Assembly: GCA_050305515.1 (NCBI GenBank) | Contig: JBNLFL010000040.1 | Span: 1 to 64,000, forward strand | Direction of reading: 5' to 3' | DNA length: 64,000 nt | DNA from: JAFGUB01 sp050305515 | GTDB lineage: Bacteria > Campylobacterota > Campylobacteria > Campylobacterales > Sulfurimonadaceae | In this document: in pieces, positions 1 to 7,853 of the stretch | Position numbering within the stretch: the first letter of the stretch is position 1 | Layout of the letters: each line of letters opens with the position of its first letter | Notes under the pieces: model-generated | The model's database searches: none | What the model was told of the DNA's origin: nothing | What the model saw: only the letters and a program-made list of their open reading frames with translations | Translations under genes and position numbers: made by a program

Positions 1-28
1 GTCTATCTGGAAGGGATGAAAAAAGTTG

Positions 29-367
29 TTTAGGAAATCAGCCGGCGGTAGGAAGATGAACTCTTAAAAAGTTGTCTTGACAAATGGTGGCAGTATAGAA
101 CGTATCGGTGACTGGGAAGTCGATACCATCATTGGACGATATCACCATCGGGGCATTGTCACACTTGTAGACCGTCATTCCAAATTCACACTTATGAAGA
201 AGGTGCCGTCCAAACATGCCGAACCAGTAAAGCAGGCCATCGTCGATATGATGAAACCGATTCAGAATTATGTCTTGACCATCACCAGTGACAATGGCAA
301 GGAATTTGCCTATCATCAGGAGATTAGCCGTGTGCTGCACTTACTACTTGAATGGGCATATAATTAG
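29..367 (+). pseudogene. IS30-family transposase remnant
   Basis: The reading frame from about 77 contains the IS30-type catalytic core (IERIGDWEVDTIIG, VTLVDRHSKFTL, KKVPSKHAE, TITSDNGKEFAYHQEI), which resembles the DDE domain of IS30 transposases. Only about 95 residues remain of a family that is usually 300-400 aa. An in-frame TAA at 65-67 separates this core from upstream sequence that may belong to the same protein, and the frame leaves the family pattern after about 335. The segment carrying the final catalytic glutamate is missing. The remnant stops just before the encoded CCA end of tRNA-Cys, a common place for insertion or recombination. It is certainly non-functional. No terminal inverted repeat can be seen in the window. 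Confidence 0.8.
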
Positions 368-372
368 AAAAG

Positions 373-447
373 TGGAGGGCCCACCCAGACTCGAACTGGG
401 GGTGGGTGATTTGCAATCACGTGCCTTACCAACTTGGCGATGGGCCC
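373..447 (-). tRNA. tRNA-Cys (GCA)
   Basis: A cloverleaf can be folded on the minus strand. The seven-pair acceptor stem is GGGCCCA/TGGGCCC, the anticodon loop TTGCAAA gives anticodon GCA, the T loop is GTTCGAGTC, the discriminator is U73 as expected for tRNA-Cys, and CCA is encoded at 373-375. The first pair of the anticodon stem (27-43) is a C-C mismatch, which is a small oddity. It is the last gene of the four-tRNA cluster. Confidence 0.93.
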
Positions 448-464
448 GTATTAATTTTTTGAGG

Positions 465-552
465 TGGCGGACAGTCTGAGATTCGAACTCAGGGAGGTAC
501 TACCCTCGCCGGTTTTCAAGACCGGTGCATTCAACCGCTCTGCCAACTGTCC
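465..552 (-). tRNA. tRNA-Ser (UGA)
   Basis: Class II tRNA on the minus strand. The acceptor stem is GGACAGT/ACTGTCC, the anticodon stem CCGGT/ACCGG encloses loop CTTGAAA (anticodon TGA), there is a long variable arm, G73 is the discriminator, and CCA is encoded at 465-467. It is third in the Gly-Leu-Ser-Cys transcript. Confidence 0.94.
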
Positions 553-593
553 AGTGTTTGTAGAAGTATCAAGACGCATCACAATGATAACGT

Positions 594-680
594 TGGTGCC
601 CGAAGCCGGACTTGAACCGGCACAGTGTTACCACCGAGGGATTTTAAGTCCCTTGCGTCTACCGATTTCGCCATCCGGGC
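594..680 (-). tRNA. tRNA-Leu (UAA)
   Basis: Class II tRNA on the minus strand. The acceptor stem starts GCCCGGA and has one G-U pair, the anticodon stem AGGGA/TCCCT encloses CTTAAAA (anticodon TAA), there is a long variable arm, A73 is the discriminator, and CCA is encoded at 594-596. It is second in the tRNA transcript. Confidence 0.94.
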
Positions 681-690
681 TTAAAGCAAA

Positions 691-733
691 ATACCTCAGA
701 TGAAACTTTTGTAAAAAATCTCACCTGAGGTAT
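691..733. repeat. Inverted repeat between tRNA-Gly and tRNA-Leu
   Basis: Arms 691-703 (ATACCTCAGATGA) and 721-733 (TCACCTGAGGTAT) pair at 12 of 13 positions around a 17-nt loop. In the minus-strand transcript this would form a hairpin between two tRNAs, so it may be a processing or stability element. It lacks a T run, so a terminator is unlikely. Confidence 0.5.
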
Positions 734-740
734 GAAAAAA

Positions 741-815
741 TGGAGCGGGAAACGAGGTTCGAACTCGCGACCCCAACCTTGGCAAGGTTGTGCTCTACCA
801 CTGAGCTATTCCCGC
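741..815 (-). tRNA. tRNA-Gly (GCC)
   Basis: Cloverleaf on the minus strand. The acceptor stem is GCGGGAA/TTCCCGC, the anticodon stem CAACC/GGTTG encloses TTGCCAA (anticodon GCC), U73 is the discriminator, and CCA is encoded at 741-743. It is the first gene of the four-tRNA cluster. Confidence 0.95.
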
Positions 816-846
816 ATTTACAAGATCTATCTCTTGTTGGGCCGAA

Positions 847-875
847 AGTATAGCAAATTTATTTTTACATGTAAA
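847..875 (-). promoter_or_regulatory. Probable sigma70 promoter of the tRNA cluster
   Basis: Read on the minus strand, TTTACA (870-875) is followed by a 17-nt spacer and TATACT (847-852). Transcription would start about 30 nt upstream of tRNA-Gly. The -35 hexamer is formed by one half of the iterated palindrome TTACATGTAA at 865-874. Confidence 0.6.
865..874. repeat. TTACATGTAA palindrome, intergenic tRNA-Gly/ilvD
   Basis: Exact copy; one half supplies the -35 hexamer of the tRNA promoter. Confidence 0.95.
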
Positions 876-877
876 GG

Positions 878-902
878 GGTTTTTTGAAAAAACCGTTATA
901 AT
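878..902 (+). promoter_or_regulatory. ilvD promoter region with a short perfect hairpin
   Basis: TATAAT at 897-902 lies 28 nt before the ilvD start and is a good -10 box, with no clear -35. Just upstream, 878-894 is a perfect inverted repeat (GGTTTTTT, G, AAAAAACC). The hairpin sits in the spacer, so it could be a regulator site or a DNA-bend element. Its role is inferred only. Confidence 0.45.
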
Positions 903-930
903 TTTGAAAAGTTTTGAAAAAAGGATAATG

Positions 931-2619
931 ATGCGAAGTGATACGGTAAAAAGAGGTTTTGACAAAACGCCACATCGTAGCCTGCTGCGGGCTACGGGAT
1001 TGAAAGATGAAGATTTTGACAAACCCTTCATCGGTGTCGCCAACTCACATATTGATATTATCCCCGGACATTTTTTTCTGCAGGAGTATGGCCGCATTGT
1101 AAAAGAAGCCATTCGTGAAGCAGGTGGCGTGCCGTTCGAGTTTAATACCATTGGTGTGGACGACGGTATTGCTATGGGGCATGATGGTATGCTGTACAGT
1201 CTTCCTTCGCGTGAACTGATTGCAGACAGCATCGAAACGGTAATGAATGCGCACAAGCTGGATGGCCTTATCTGCATTCCCAACTGTGACAAGATCGTTC
1301 CGGGCATGCTGATGGGTGCTTTGCGCGTCAACGTGCCGACCATTTTCGTCTCAGGCGGTCCGATGGCTGCGGGGCATAAAAAAGATGGCACCCCCATCGA
1401 TTTGGCGACGGCTTTTGAAGCGGTGGGTAAACATGCTGATGGCAAGATGAGCGATGATGAGCTTTATGAGATCGAGTGTAATGCCTGTCCTTCAGGAGGT
1501 TCTTGTTCGGGGATGTTTACGGCGAATTCCATGAATACCCTGTGTGAAGCCATGGGTGTTGCACTTCCCGGAAATGGGACCGTGCTTGCAATGACACCGG
1601 AACGCATTGAAATGGTCAAAACTGCGGCAAAACGCATTGTGGCAATGGTGATGGATGAGAACCCTTCAAAATGGAATATGCGCAATATTTTGAATGACAA
1701 AGCAGTGCATAATGCGTTTGTCGTCGATATGGCGATGGGGGGCTCTTCCAATACGGTGCTCCATATGCTTAGCATCGCCAAAGAAGCGGAAGTAGATTTC
1801 GATATTACCAAGATCAACGAGATTAGTGAAAATGTTTCGCACATTGCAAAAATCTCGCCTTCGCTTTCCACCGTGCATATGGACGATATTAACCGTGCAG
1901 GCGGTGTCAATGCCGTTATGAAAGAGGTAAGCCGACGCGGAGGCGTTTTACATGTAGACGCGATGACAATTACCGGTGAGACGATTGGTGAACGCATTAA
2001 AGACGCGCAGATCAAAGACACATCGATTATTCACACCAACGAGAATGCCTACTCTCCGGTAGGTGGGCTCTCTATTCTTTTTGGAAATCTTGCAGAAGAG
2101 GGTGCTGTTGTCAAGACAGCGGGTATCGCTCCGGGTATGCGTCAGTTCAAAGGCAGCGCCGTCTGTTTTAACTCCCAGCAGGAAGCTATTGCCGGTATTG
2201 TCAGCCACAAGGTGAAAGCCGGTGATGTCGTCGTCATTCGTTATGAAGGACCAAAGGGAGGGCCCGGAATGCAAGAGATGCTTGCGCCGACCTCGCTGAT
2301 TATGGGAATGGGGCTTGGCGAGAGTGTCGCGTTGATTACTGACGGGCGATTTTCCGGCGCAACACGCGGTGCTTCGATTGGACATGTCAGTCCCGAAGCG
2401 GCTGAAGGCGGTCTTATCGCGCTGATTGAAGACGGTGATGAGATCGAAATCGATGTTGATAAACATCTGCTGCAGCTTAATGTTGAGGGTGAAACTCTCG
2501 AGCGTCGGCGATTGCACTGGAGCCCGGTGAAAAAAGCTTTTGCTTCGAAATGGCTCAAACGTTACAGCCTGCTTGTCTCCAATGCCAGCAACGGAGCCGC
2601 GCTTAAAACAGAACTCTAG
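931..2619 (+). CDS. ilvD: Dihydroxy-acid dehydratase
   Basis: IlvD dehydrates 2,3-dihydroxy-3-methylbutanoate and the isoleucine-pathway equivalent to 2-oxo acids, the common late step of valine, leucine and isoleucine synthesis in the cytoplasm. The 562-aa length is normal. The iron-sulfur ligand cysteines are visible: Cys119 in PNCDKI, and Cys186 and Cys192 in CPSGGSCSGMF. ATG 931 is preferred over a TTG at 904 or ATG at 928 because AAAGGA lies 5 nt upstream and the product then begins MRSD, as is usual for this family. It stands alone between the divergent tRNA cluster and the convergent pgl operon, and its stop overlaps the pglF stop by 4 nt. Confidence 0.97.
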   Translation: MRSDTVKRGFDKTPHRSLLRATGLKDEDFDKPFIGVANSHIDIIPGHFFLQEYGRIVKEAIREAGGVPFEFNTIGVDDGIAMGHDGMLYSLPSRELIADSIETVMNAHKLDGLICIPNCDKIVPGMLMGALRVNVPTIFVSGGPMAAGHKKDGTPIDLATAFEAVGKHADGKMSDDELYEIECNACPSGGSCSGMFTANSMNTLCEAMGVALPGNGTVLAMTPERIEMVKTAAKRIVAMVMDENPSKWNMRNILNDKAVHNAFVVDMAMGGSSNTVLHMLSIAKEAEVDFDITKINEISENVSHIAKISPSLSTVHMDDINRAGGVNAVMKEVSRRGGVLHVDAMTITGETIGERIKDAQIKDTSIIHTNENAYSPVGGLSILFGNLAEEGAVVKTAGIAPGMRQFKGSAVCFNSQQEAIAGIVSHKVKAGDVVVIRYEGPKGGPGMQEMLAPTSLIMGMGLGESVALITDGRFSGATRGASIGHVSPEAAEGGLIALIEDGDEIEIDVDKHLLQLNVEGETLERRRLHWSPVKKAFASKWLKRYSLLVSNASNGAALKTEL

Positions 2620-4391
2620 GGTCTGTGCTCGAATTCGGGCACGATCTTTTTAAGCTGCGCAAGTACATCGTTACATGTAAAGAGCGTATCGATGTCGCGC
2701 TTGAGTGCCGTGATCTCATAGTCGGTTTTATTGGCAACGAAAATCGATTCGAACTCCGTTTTCTTCTCGTGCTCTCCAAGCAGCAGCTCTTCATAAAGTT
2801 TTTCTCCCGCTCTCAGGCCGCTGTATACAATGGAAATCTCCTCCTCTTTCCCGTAAAGCTGTATCATTTGTCGTGCCAGATCGACAATCTTGACAGGCGC
2901 GCCCATATCGAGAATAAAGAGTTCACCGCCTTTGGCGATAGATGCTGCCTGAAGCACCAGCTGGCATGCTTCGGGAATCAGCATAAAATAGCGGGTCATC
3001 TCGGGATGGGTGACGGTAACGGGTCCTCCCGCTTCAATCTGGGCTTTAAATTTTGGAATGACGCTACCGCTTGAACCCAGAACATTCCCAAAACGTACCG
3101 ATACAATTTCGGTGTCGCCCGTCTCGACGTTTTGGGCATATAATTCACTGACGCGTTTTGTGGCACCCATCACATTGGTGGGACGTACCGCTTTGTCTGT
3201 CGAGATGATCACCAGCCTCGGAATCTGATACGCGATACTCAGATCAATGACATTTTGCGTGCCGCGAATATTGTTTTCAAGGGCTGCTTCAATATTGGCT
3301 TCACACAGCGGCACATGCTTGTAGGCGGCGGCATGTATGACAATATCGATCTTTGTTGATGCAAAGAGTGCTTCCAGGCTCTTTCTATCGGTTACCGATA
3401 CCAACTTAAGGGTTGCATCCGGCAGCTGCTCTCCTATTTGATAGAGGTTGAACTCTCCTGAGTCAAGCAAAATAAGCTGCCGTGCTCCGAAGCGCTGACA
3501 CTGCAGTGCGATTTCACTGCCGATGCTTCCTCCGGCTCCGGTGATCAGGATTGTTTTACCATCAATGAATGCGTGTACGCTTTTAGTGTCAAGATCTTTG
3601 GGGTGCCGTGCCAGCAGATCCTCAATGGAGAGGTCTTCCAGACGCTCCTGCCGACTGCCAAGCAGTTTTACTTTTTTAATATCGGTAATGCCGATGGCCG
3701 AGAGTTGTTCATAGAGGTGTTTGAGTTCATGCTGCGGGAGCTCTGCGGTAATAATAGCCGAGCGAATGGCATGTTGGGCGGAGAGCTTTTGGAGGGCTTC
3801 CGGGCCAAAAACACGAACATTGGAGATATAGCTGTTGCGTGACGCGCTATCTTCATTGGCGGCAGGAACAATAGCAACGGGAAAATAGGGAATATCGCGG
3901 TTGAGTGCGCTTTTGATGACAGAGGCGGTTTTGGGATTGACGCCGATAATGAGCGTGGGGATGGCGCTGGAGTTTTCATGTTCAAGTATCAGCCGTTTCG
4001 AAGCACGCAGCAAACCCAAAAACAGCAGGGAAAGTATGAGATCAATGATAATGATGCTGCGCGCAAAAGGGTTGAAGTAGGATTCAAACACCATATACAG
4101 GATGGTAAAAGTTGTATAGGAGAGCAGGTGCGCGTAAACAAGGTTTTTTGCTTCACTGAAACCGAAAAAGCGCCAGATAATCTGGTAATTCCGAAACACA
4201 ATCAAAAAAAAGAGCTTGATGACAAAAATGCTCCAGAAGACACTCCAGAAACGCACCATAAATTCAGCGGGAATCGAAAAGTTAAAACGCAGTGCATAGG
4301 CACCGAGCAGCGATGCAATGGAGAGCGACAGATCAAAAAGGAGAAAGAAAATGTAGCGCTTTATCGCCGTCGGTTTTAAGAGCTGCATCAT
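2616..4391 (-). CDS. pglF: UDP-GlcNAc 4,6-dehydratase of N-glycosylation
   Basis: PglF converts UDP-GlcNAc to the 4-keto-6-deoxy sugar, the first step to UDP-diNAcBac, the reducing-end sugar of Campylobacter-type N-glycans. At 591 aa it matches full-length PglF. The N-terminal 150 or so residues hold four predicted membrane helices, followed by a CoA-binding-like region and an extended SDR domain with GAGGSIGSE near residue 284 and the catalytic STDKAV and MGATKR segments. The start ATG overlaps the pglE stop (ATGA), showing translational coupling. It is the last gene of the 19-gene operon. One iterated palindrome lies near its C terminus and reads FTCN. Confidence 0.95.
   Translation of the reverse strand: MMQLLKPTAIKRYIFFLLFDLSLSIASLLGAYALRFNFSIPAEFMVRFWSVFWSIFVIKLFFLIVFRNYQIIWRFFGFSEAKNLVYAHLLSYTTFTILYMVFESYFNPFARSIIIIDLILSLLFLGLLRASKRLILEHENSSAIPTLIIGVNPKTASVIKSALNRDIPYFPVAIVPAANEDSASRNSYISNVRVFGPEALQKLSAQHAIRSAIITAELPQHELKHLYEQLSAIGITDIKKVKLLGSRQERLEDLSIEDLLARHPKDLDTKSVHAFIDGKTILITGAGGSIGSEIALQCQRFGARQLILLDSGEFNLYQIGEQLPDATLKLVSVTDRKSLEALFASTKIDIVIHAAAYKHVPLCEANIEAALENNIRGTQNVIDLSIAYQIPRLVIISTDKAVRPTNVMGATKRVSELYAQNVETGDTEIVSVRFGNVLGSSGSVIPKFKAQIEAGGPVTVTHPEMTRYFMLIPEACQLVLQAASIAKGGELFILDMGAPVKIVDLARQMIQLYGKEEEISIVYSGLRAGEKLYEELLLGEHEKKTEFESIFVANKTDYEITALKRDIDTLFTCNDVLAQLKKIVPEFEHRP
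2671..2680. repeat. TTACATGTAA palindrome in pglF
   Basis: Exact copy, read in the gene as FTCN near residue 571. Confidence 0.95.
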
Positions 4392-5497
4392 GGGCGTAAA
4401 GCTTTTTTTATATGATAAGCAACCCTTGCAACATCGTCACGCTGCATTTGCGTACCGCTGGGCAGACACAATCCTTTGGCGAAGAGGGCTTCGCTGGTCC
4501 CGCTGCTTACATGTAAGGCATCTTTGAAAAGGGGCTGCAGATGCATCGGTTTCCAGAGCGGGCGCGATTCGATGTTCTCTGCTTCGAGTGCATGCATGAT
4601 GTGAAGCGGCGGTGTCTGCTCAAATGTCACGGTGGTAAGCCAGCGATTCCCAAGCGTGCCTGTGAGTTCCGGCATAAAGCGAATCTCGTCAATAGTATCG
4701 AGTTCTTCCTGATACCACTGAAAAATACGGCGGCATTGTGCAACGCGTTCACCCAGGACTTCCATCTGAGCAACACCGATTGCAGCAAGGATATTGCTGA
4801 GCCGGTAGTTATATCCAAACTCCAGATGCTCATAATGCGGAGTTGGTTCCTTTGCCTGTGTGGCGTAGAAACGCGCTTTATCGATCCAGTCGGCACGCTG
4901 GCTGACAAGCATGCCGCCTCCGGAAGTGCTGAGTATTTTATTGCCGTTGAACGAGTAGATTCCAAAATCTCCGAAAGTACCACTCTGTTTTCCGCTGCAA
5001 ATCGCTCCGAGACTCTCCGCGGCATCTTCTATCAGATAGATATCATGTTGTTTACATGTAAGGATGATGGCTTCAATATCGGCGCACTGCCCGTAGAGGT
5101 GTGTCAAAATCAATGCCTTCGGTTTTTTGGGAGCATTCACAATCGCCTGCTCCAGAAGTTGAGGACTCAAGTTCCAGCTTTTGAGATCGGAATCGATAAA
5201 GAATGGTGTCGCGTTCTGATAAAGAATGGCCGCAATGGAACCGATAAAAGTAAACGATGACGCCATGACAATGTCACCGCTTCCAATCCCAAGAACGCGT
5301 AGTGCCAGATGGATGGCTGCAGTGGCATTGACGGTTCCGAGCGCATGCGGTGTGCCGGTATAGTCGCGGATGGATTGCTCAAAACGATCTACAAAAGGGC
5401 CCAGCGGCGCGATGTAATTACTCTCAAACGCCTGAGCGATATACTCCTGCTCTTTGCCGCTCATGTGCGGAGGAGAGAGGAAAAGTCGTGAACTCAT
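4388..5497 (-). CDS. pglE: UDP-4-keto-sugar aminotransferase
   Basis: This PLP enzyme of the DegT/DnrJ/EryC1 family aminates the PglF product at C4 with glutamate as donor. The 369-aa protein has the PLP lysine at residue 187 in SFNGNKILSTSGGG, the aspartate of EDAAESLG, and the family N terminus with an aspartate-rich FIDSD segment. The start overlaps the pglD stop (TAATG), and AAGGA lies upstream. Two iterated palindromes fall inside the gene (near residues 147 and 328), reading LTCK and LHVS. The order pglC-D-E-F makes the assignment firm. Confidence 0.94.
   Translation of the reverse strand: MSSRLFLSPPHMSGKEQEYIAQAFESNYIAPLGPFVDRFEQSIRDYTGTPHALGTVNATAAIHLALRVLGIGSGDIVMASSFTFIGSIAAILYQNATPFFIDSDLKSWNLSPQLLEQAIVNAPKKPKALILTHLYGQCADIEAIILTCKQHDIYLIEDAAESLGAICSGKQSGTFGDFGIYSFNGNKILSTSGGGMLVSQRADWIDKARFYATQAKEPTPHYEHLEFGYNYRLSNILAAIGVAQMEVLGERVAQCRRIFQWYQEELDTIDEIRFMPELTGTLGNRWLTTVTFEQTPPLHIMHALEAENIESRPLWKPMHLQPLFKDALHVSSGTSEALFAKGLCLPSGTQMQRDDVARVAYHIKKALRP
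4507..4516. repeat. TTACATGTAA palindrome in pglE
   Basis: Exact copy, read as LHVS near residue 328. Confidence 0.95.
5052..5061. repeat. TTACATGTAA palindrome in pglE
   Basis: Exact copy, read as LTCK. The plus strand continues AAGGATGATG, like the SD-linked copies. Confidence 0.95.
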
Positions 5498-6108
5498 TAC
5501 AATTCCTTTTTGATTTGTGCGGGGACACCGGCTGCCATTATGGCATCAGGTAAATGATGGATCACAACACTCCCGGCGGCAACAATCGAACGGTCGCCAA
5601 TCGTGATTCCCTGAATCACGGATGCGCCAATGCCGATGTGGGTTTCGGAACCGACGGAGACATTTCCTGCAAGTGCAGCCTTCGGACTGATATGCGTGAA
5701 GGCTCCAATGGTGCAATCATGTTCGATCACGGCAGCGGAATTGATTATGGAGCCTTTATTAATGACGCACTCAGCATTGATGACGGCCAATGGCATGACA
5801 ACAGTGCCGCTGCCAAGACGCACCGAGGGTGAAATAATGGCTGAGGGATGCATTAACGTGGCAATGGTGCAGCTATCTTTTTCAAGCTGTTCGAAAATTT
5901 TTTTTCGAACGTGGTTGTTACCGATTCCCAGTGCAACCGGTATGGAAGAAAAGCGCTCTAAAAAAAACGGGTAGGATATGCAATGTTCTTTTTTTGGATC
6001 ATCATCGATCCAGATAATCTCGCGGTAGCCGTTAGCTCTGGCGATATCGGCTACGACTTTTCCGTGACCGCTTTTGCCATAAATAGCGATTGTATCAGTT
6101 GCTGCCAC
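5497..6108 (-). CDS. pglD: UDP-4-amino-sugar N-acetyltransferase
   Basis: PglD acetylates the 4-amino group with acetyl-CoA, giving UDP-diNAcBac. The 203-aa product has an N-terminal PglD domain (IAIYGKSGHGKVVADIA) that binds the UDP-sugar and a C-terminal left-handed beta-helix of hexapeptide repeats. The likely catalytic base is His130 in VIEHDC. The start is GTG at 6108, overlapping the end of pglC by 14 nt, with GAGAAG just upstream. Confidence 0.94.
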   Translation of the reverse strand: MAATDTIAIYGKSGHGKVVADIARANGYREIIWIDDDPKKEHCISYPFFLERFSSIPVALGIGNNHVRKKIFEQLEKDSCTIATLMHPSAIISPSVRLGSGTVVMPLAVINAECVINKGSIINSAAVIEHDCTIGAFTHISPKAALAGNVSVGSETHIGIGASVIQGITIGDRSIVAAGSVVIHHLPDAIMAAGVPAQIKKEL

Positions 6109-6700
6109 GGAACTTCTCCATTGTTACATGGGTTGCAGCGTTGACATCTTTGCGTGATAAAACTTTTTTAAAAGTCATCCAGAGAATTTTAACATCGAGC
6201 AAAAAGGAGCAGTGTGCGACATACCAGAGGTCATATTCGAATTTCTGTTCCCAGGAGATGGCGTTACGGCCGTTGACCTGTGCCCATCCGGTTATTCCAG
6301 GTTTGACGTCATGGCGATGTTTCTGCCGTTCATTATAGAGAGGGAGATATTCGACAAGAAGCGGACGCGGGCCGACAAAGCTCATATCGCCTTTTAGCAC
6401 GTTAAAGAGTTGAGGCAGTTCATCGAGACTCAGGGAGCGAACGAGTTTGCCAATGCCGTGCAGACGTAATGCATCGGGGAGCAATGCTCCATTGCTATCC
6501 GTTTCATTGGACATGGTACGGAACTTGTAAATTGTGAAGATCGCTCCATGGAGGCCGGGTCTTGGCTGGGCAAAAAAGATCGGACTGCCAAGCGAGAGAC
6601 GAAGAAGTATCATAGTGATCAAAAACAGAGGCATTAGCATCAGTAGCAGAAACAGTGCCAGGGTAATGTCAAAAAAAGGTTTGATCAGGTTAGGATACAT
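6095..6700 (-). CDS. pglC: Undecaprenyl-phosphate diNAcBac phosphotransferase
   Basis: PglC is a small monotopic phosphoglycosyl transferase that puts diNAcBac-1-phosphate onto undecaprenyl phosphate, starting the lipid-linked N-glycan. From ATG 6700 it is 201 aa with an N-terminal re-entrant membrane helix, YKFRTM, the catalytic Asp93-Glu94 in SLDELPQLFNVLKGDMS, and FVGPRP. That these residues fall at 93/94, as in Campylobacter jejuni PglC, supports this start over an upstream TTG at 6736. It overlaps the pglA stop by 11 nt. Confidence 0.94.
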   Translation of the reverse strand: MYPNLIKPFFDITLALFLLLMLMPLFLITMILLRLSLGSPIFFAQPRPGLHGAIFTIYKFRTMSNETDSNGALLPDALRLHGIGKLVRSLSLDELPQLFNVLKGDMSFVGPRPLLVEYLPLYNERQKHRHDVKPGITGWAQVNGRNAISWEQKFEYDLWYVAHCSFLLDVKILWMTFKKVLSRKDVNAATHVTMEKFRGSN

Positions 6701-7850
6701 GGGTCTCAAAATGTAAAAATTGGTTATAGAGCTCAAGATATCGGGAGACGACTATTTTGATATCGAACGCTTTAGTTGCCATGATTCTACCATGTTCACC
6801 CATACGATGGCGTAAATCAGGGTGATCGATGAGATGTTTGATAGCTTCTGCAAGTTTTGAGGCATTTTGGGGTGGCACCAGCAAACCGTTTTCTCCATGC
6901 CGTACGACTTCGCGACAACCCACAACATCAGTTGTCACTATTGGTTTGGCCATAGATGCGGCTTCAAGCAAGGTTCTTGGAACTCCTTCACGATAATAGC
7001 TTGGCAAAACATAAATATTACACAGAGCCGTCAGCGCAGTGATATCGTCGCGATGTTCGAGCCAGAGTACATTTCCACTGTTGAGAAATCCGCGCTCAGC
7101 GCTTGAGGGATTTCCCGGATCAATATCACCGACAAGTAAAAATAAAATATTTTGATCACGCAGTTGTTCTGCAGCGGCATAATATTCACGTATTCCTTTG
7201 TGCCAGATTGCACGTGCGACCATCAGAACAACAGTTTGATTGGTTACATGTAACGATTCACGAAGTTTTTCCAATGTTTCAGACTTCACTACCGAAGGAT
7301 TGAATTTTTGTGTGTCAACCCCGACGCTTTTGATAATATGGACCTTTGAAGGTTCTATGAGACCTTGTTCAACCATGTATCGGGGATCATCGCTGTTGAC
7401 GAAAACGGCGCCATCACCCAGAGAGAACGCTTTTTTGTAGAGGTGTTCCATGATAAAGCGTACGATACGGTTTTTGAAACTATTTTCCACATATAAGGAA
7501 CCCAAACCTTCTACAAGTTGTAAGACAACGGGTACTTTGGCTTTGCGCGCTGCAAACGTGCCGTAAATGTTGGGTTTGGCTGTGAAGGTGTGCAGTAAAT
7601 CTAGCTTGAGGTCTTTGATGGCATGATAGATATTCACAGTTGCATGCAACTCTTTGAACGGATTGATACTTTCGCGAACAATGTCATAATTGACGACTCG
7701 GCACCCCAGTGCCTCAAGGCGTGTGTTGTATGCTCCCGGCGGACAGATGGCATAGACTTCGACGCCCTGTCCGAGAAGCGCCTCCATGATCGGTGCTCTG
7801 AAAAGGTAAAGGTTAAGATCGAGATGTGAAAGAAAGCCGATACGTTTCAA
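6690..7850 (-). CDS. pglA: N-glycan GT4 glycosyltransferase, PglA-like
   Basis: PglA adds the second sugar, GalNAc in C. jejuni, to undecaprenyl-PP-diNAcBac on the cytoplasmic face. The 386-aa protein is a GT-B fold GT4 enzyme with the N-terminal KRIGFLSHLDLNLYLFR and the C-terminal E-x7-E donor-binding region in REGVPRTLLEAAS. The start codon appears to be TTG at 7850, 3 nt after the pglB stop, with only a weak AAGATAG upstream, so coupling to pglB is likely. A palindrome near residue 200 reads LHVT. Confidence 0.9.
   Translation of the reverse strand: MKRIGFLSHLDLNLYLFRAPIMEALLGQGVEVYAICPPGAYNTRLEALGCRVVNYDIVRESINPFKELHATVNIYHAIKDLKLDLLHTFTAKPNIYGTFAARKAKVPVVLQLVEGLGSLYVENSFKNRIVRFIMEHLYKKAFSLGDGAVFVNSDDPRYMVEQGLIEPSKVHIIKSVGVDTQKFNPSVVKSETLEKLRESLHVTNQTVVLMVARAIWHKGIREYYAAAEQLRDQNILFLLVGDIDPGNPSSAERGFLNSGNVLWLEHRDDITALTALCNIYVLPSYYREGVPRTLLEAASMAKPIVTTDVVGCREVVRHGENGLLVPPQNASKLAEAIKHLIDHPDLRHRMGEHGRIMATKAFDIKIVVSRYLELYNQFLHFETHVS
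7244..7253. repeat. TTACATGTAA palindrome in pglA
   Basis: Exact copy, read as LHVT near residue 200. Confidence 0.95.
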
Positions 7851-7853
7851 CGG

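Noticed and set aside
691..733. Terminator between tRNA-Gly and tRNA-Leu
   Set aside because: The stem has a long loop and no T run, and termination there would separate tRNAs that look co-transcribed.
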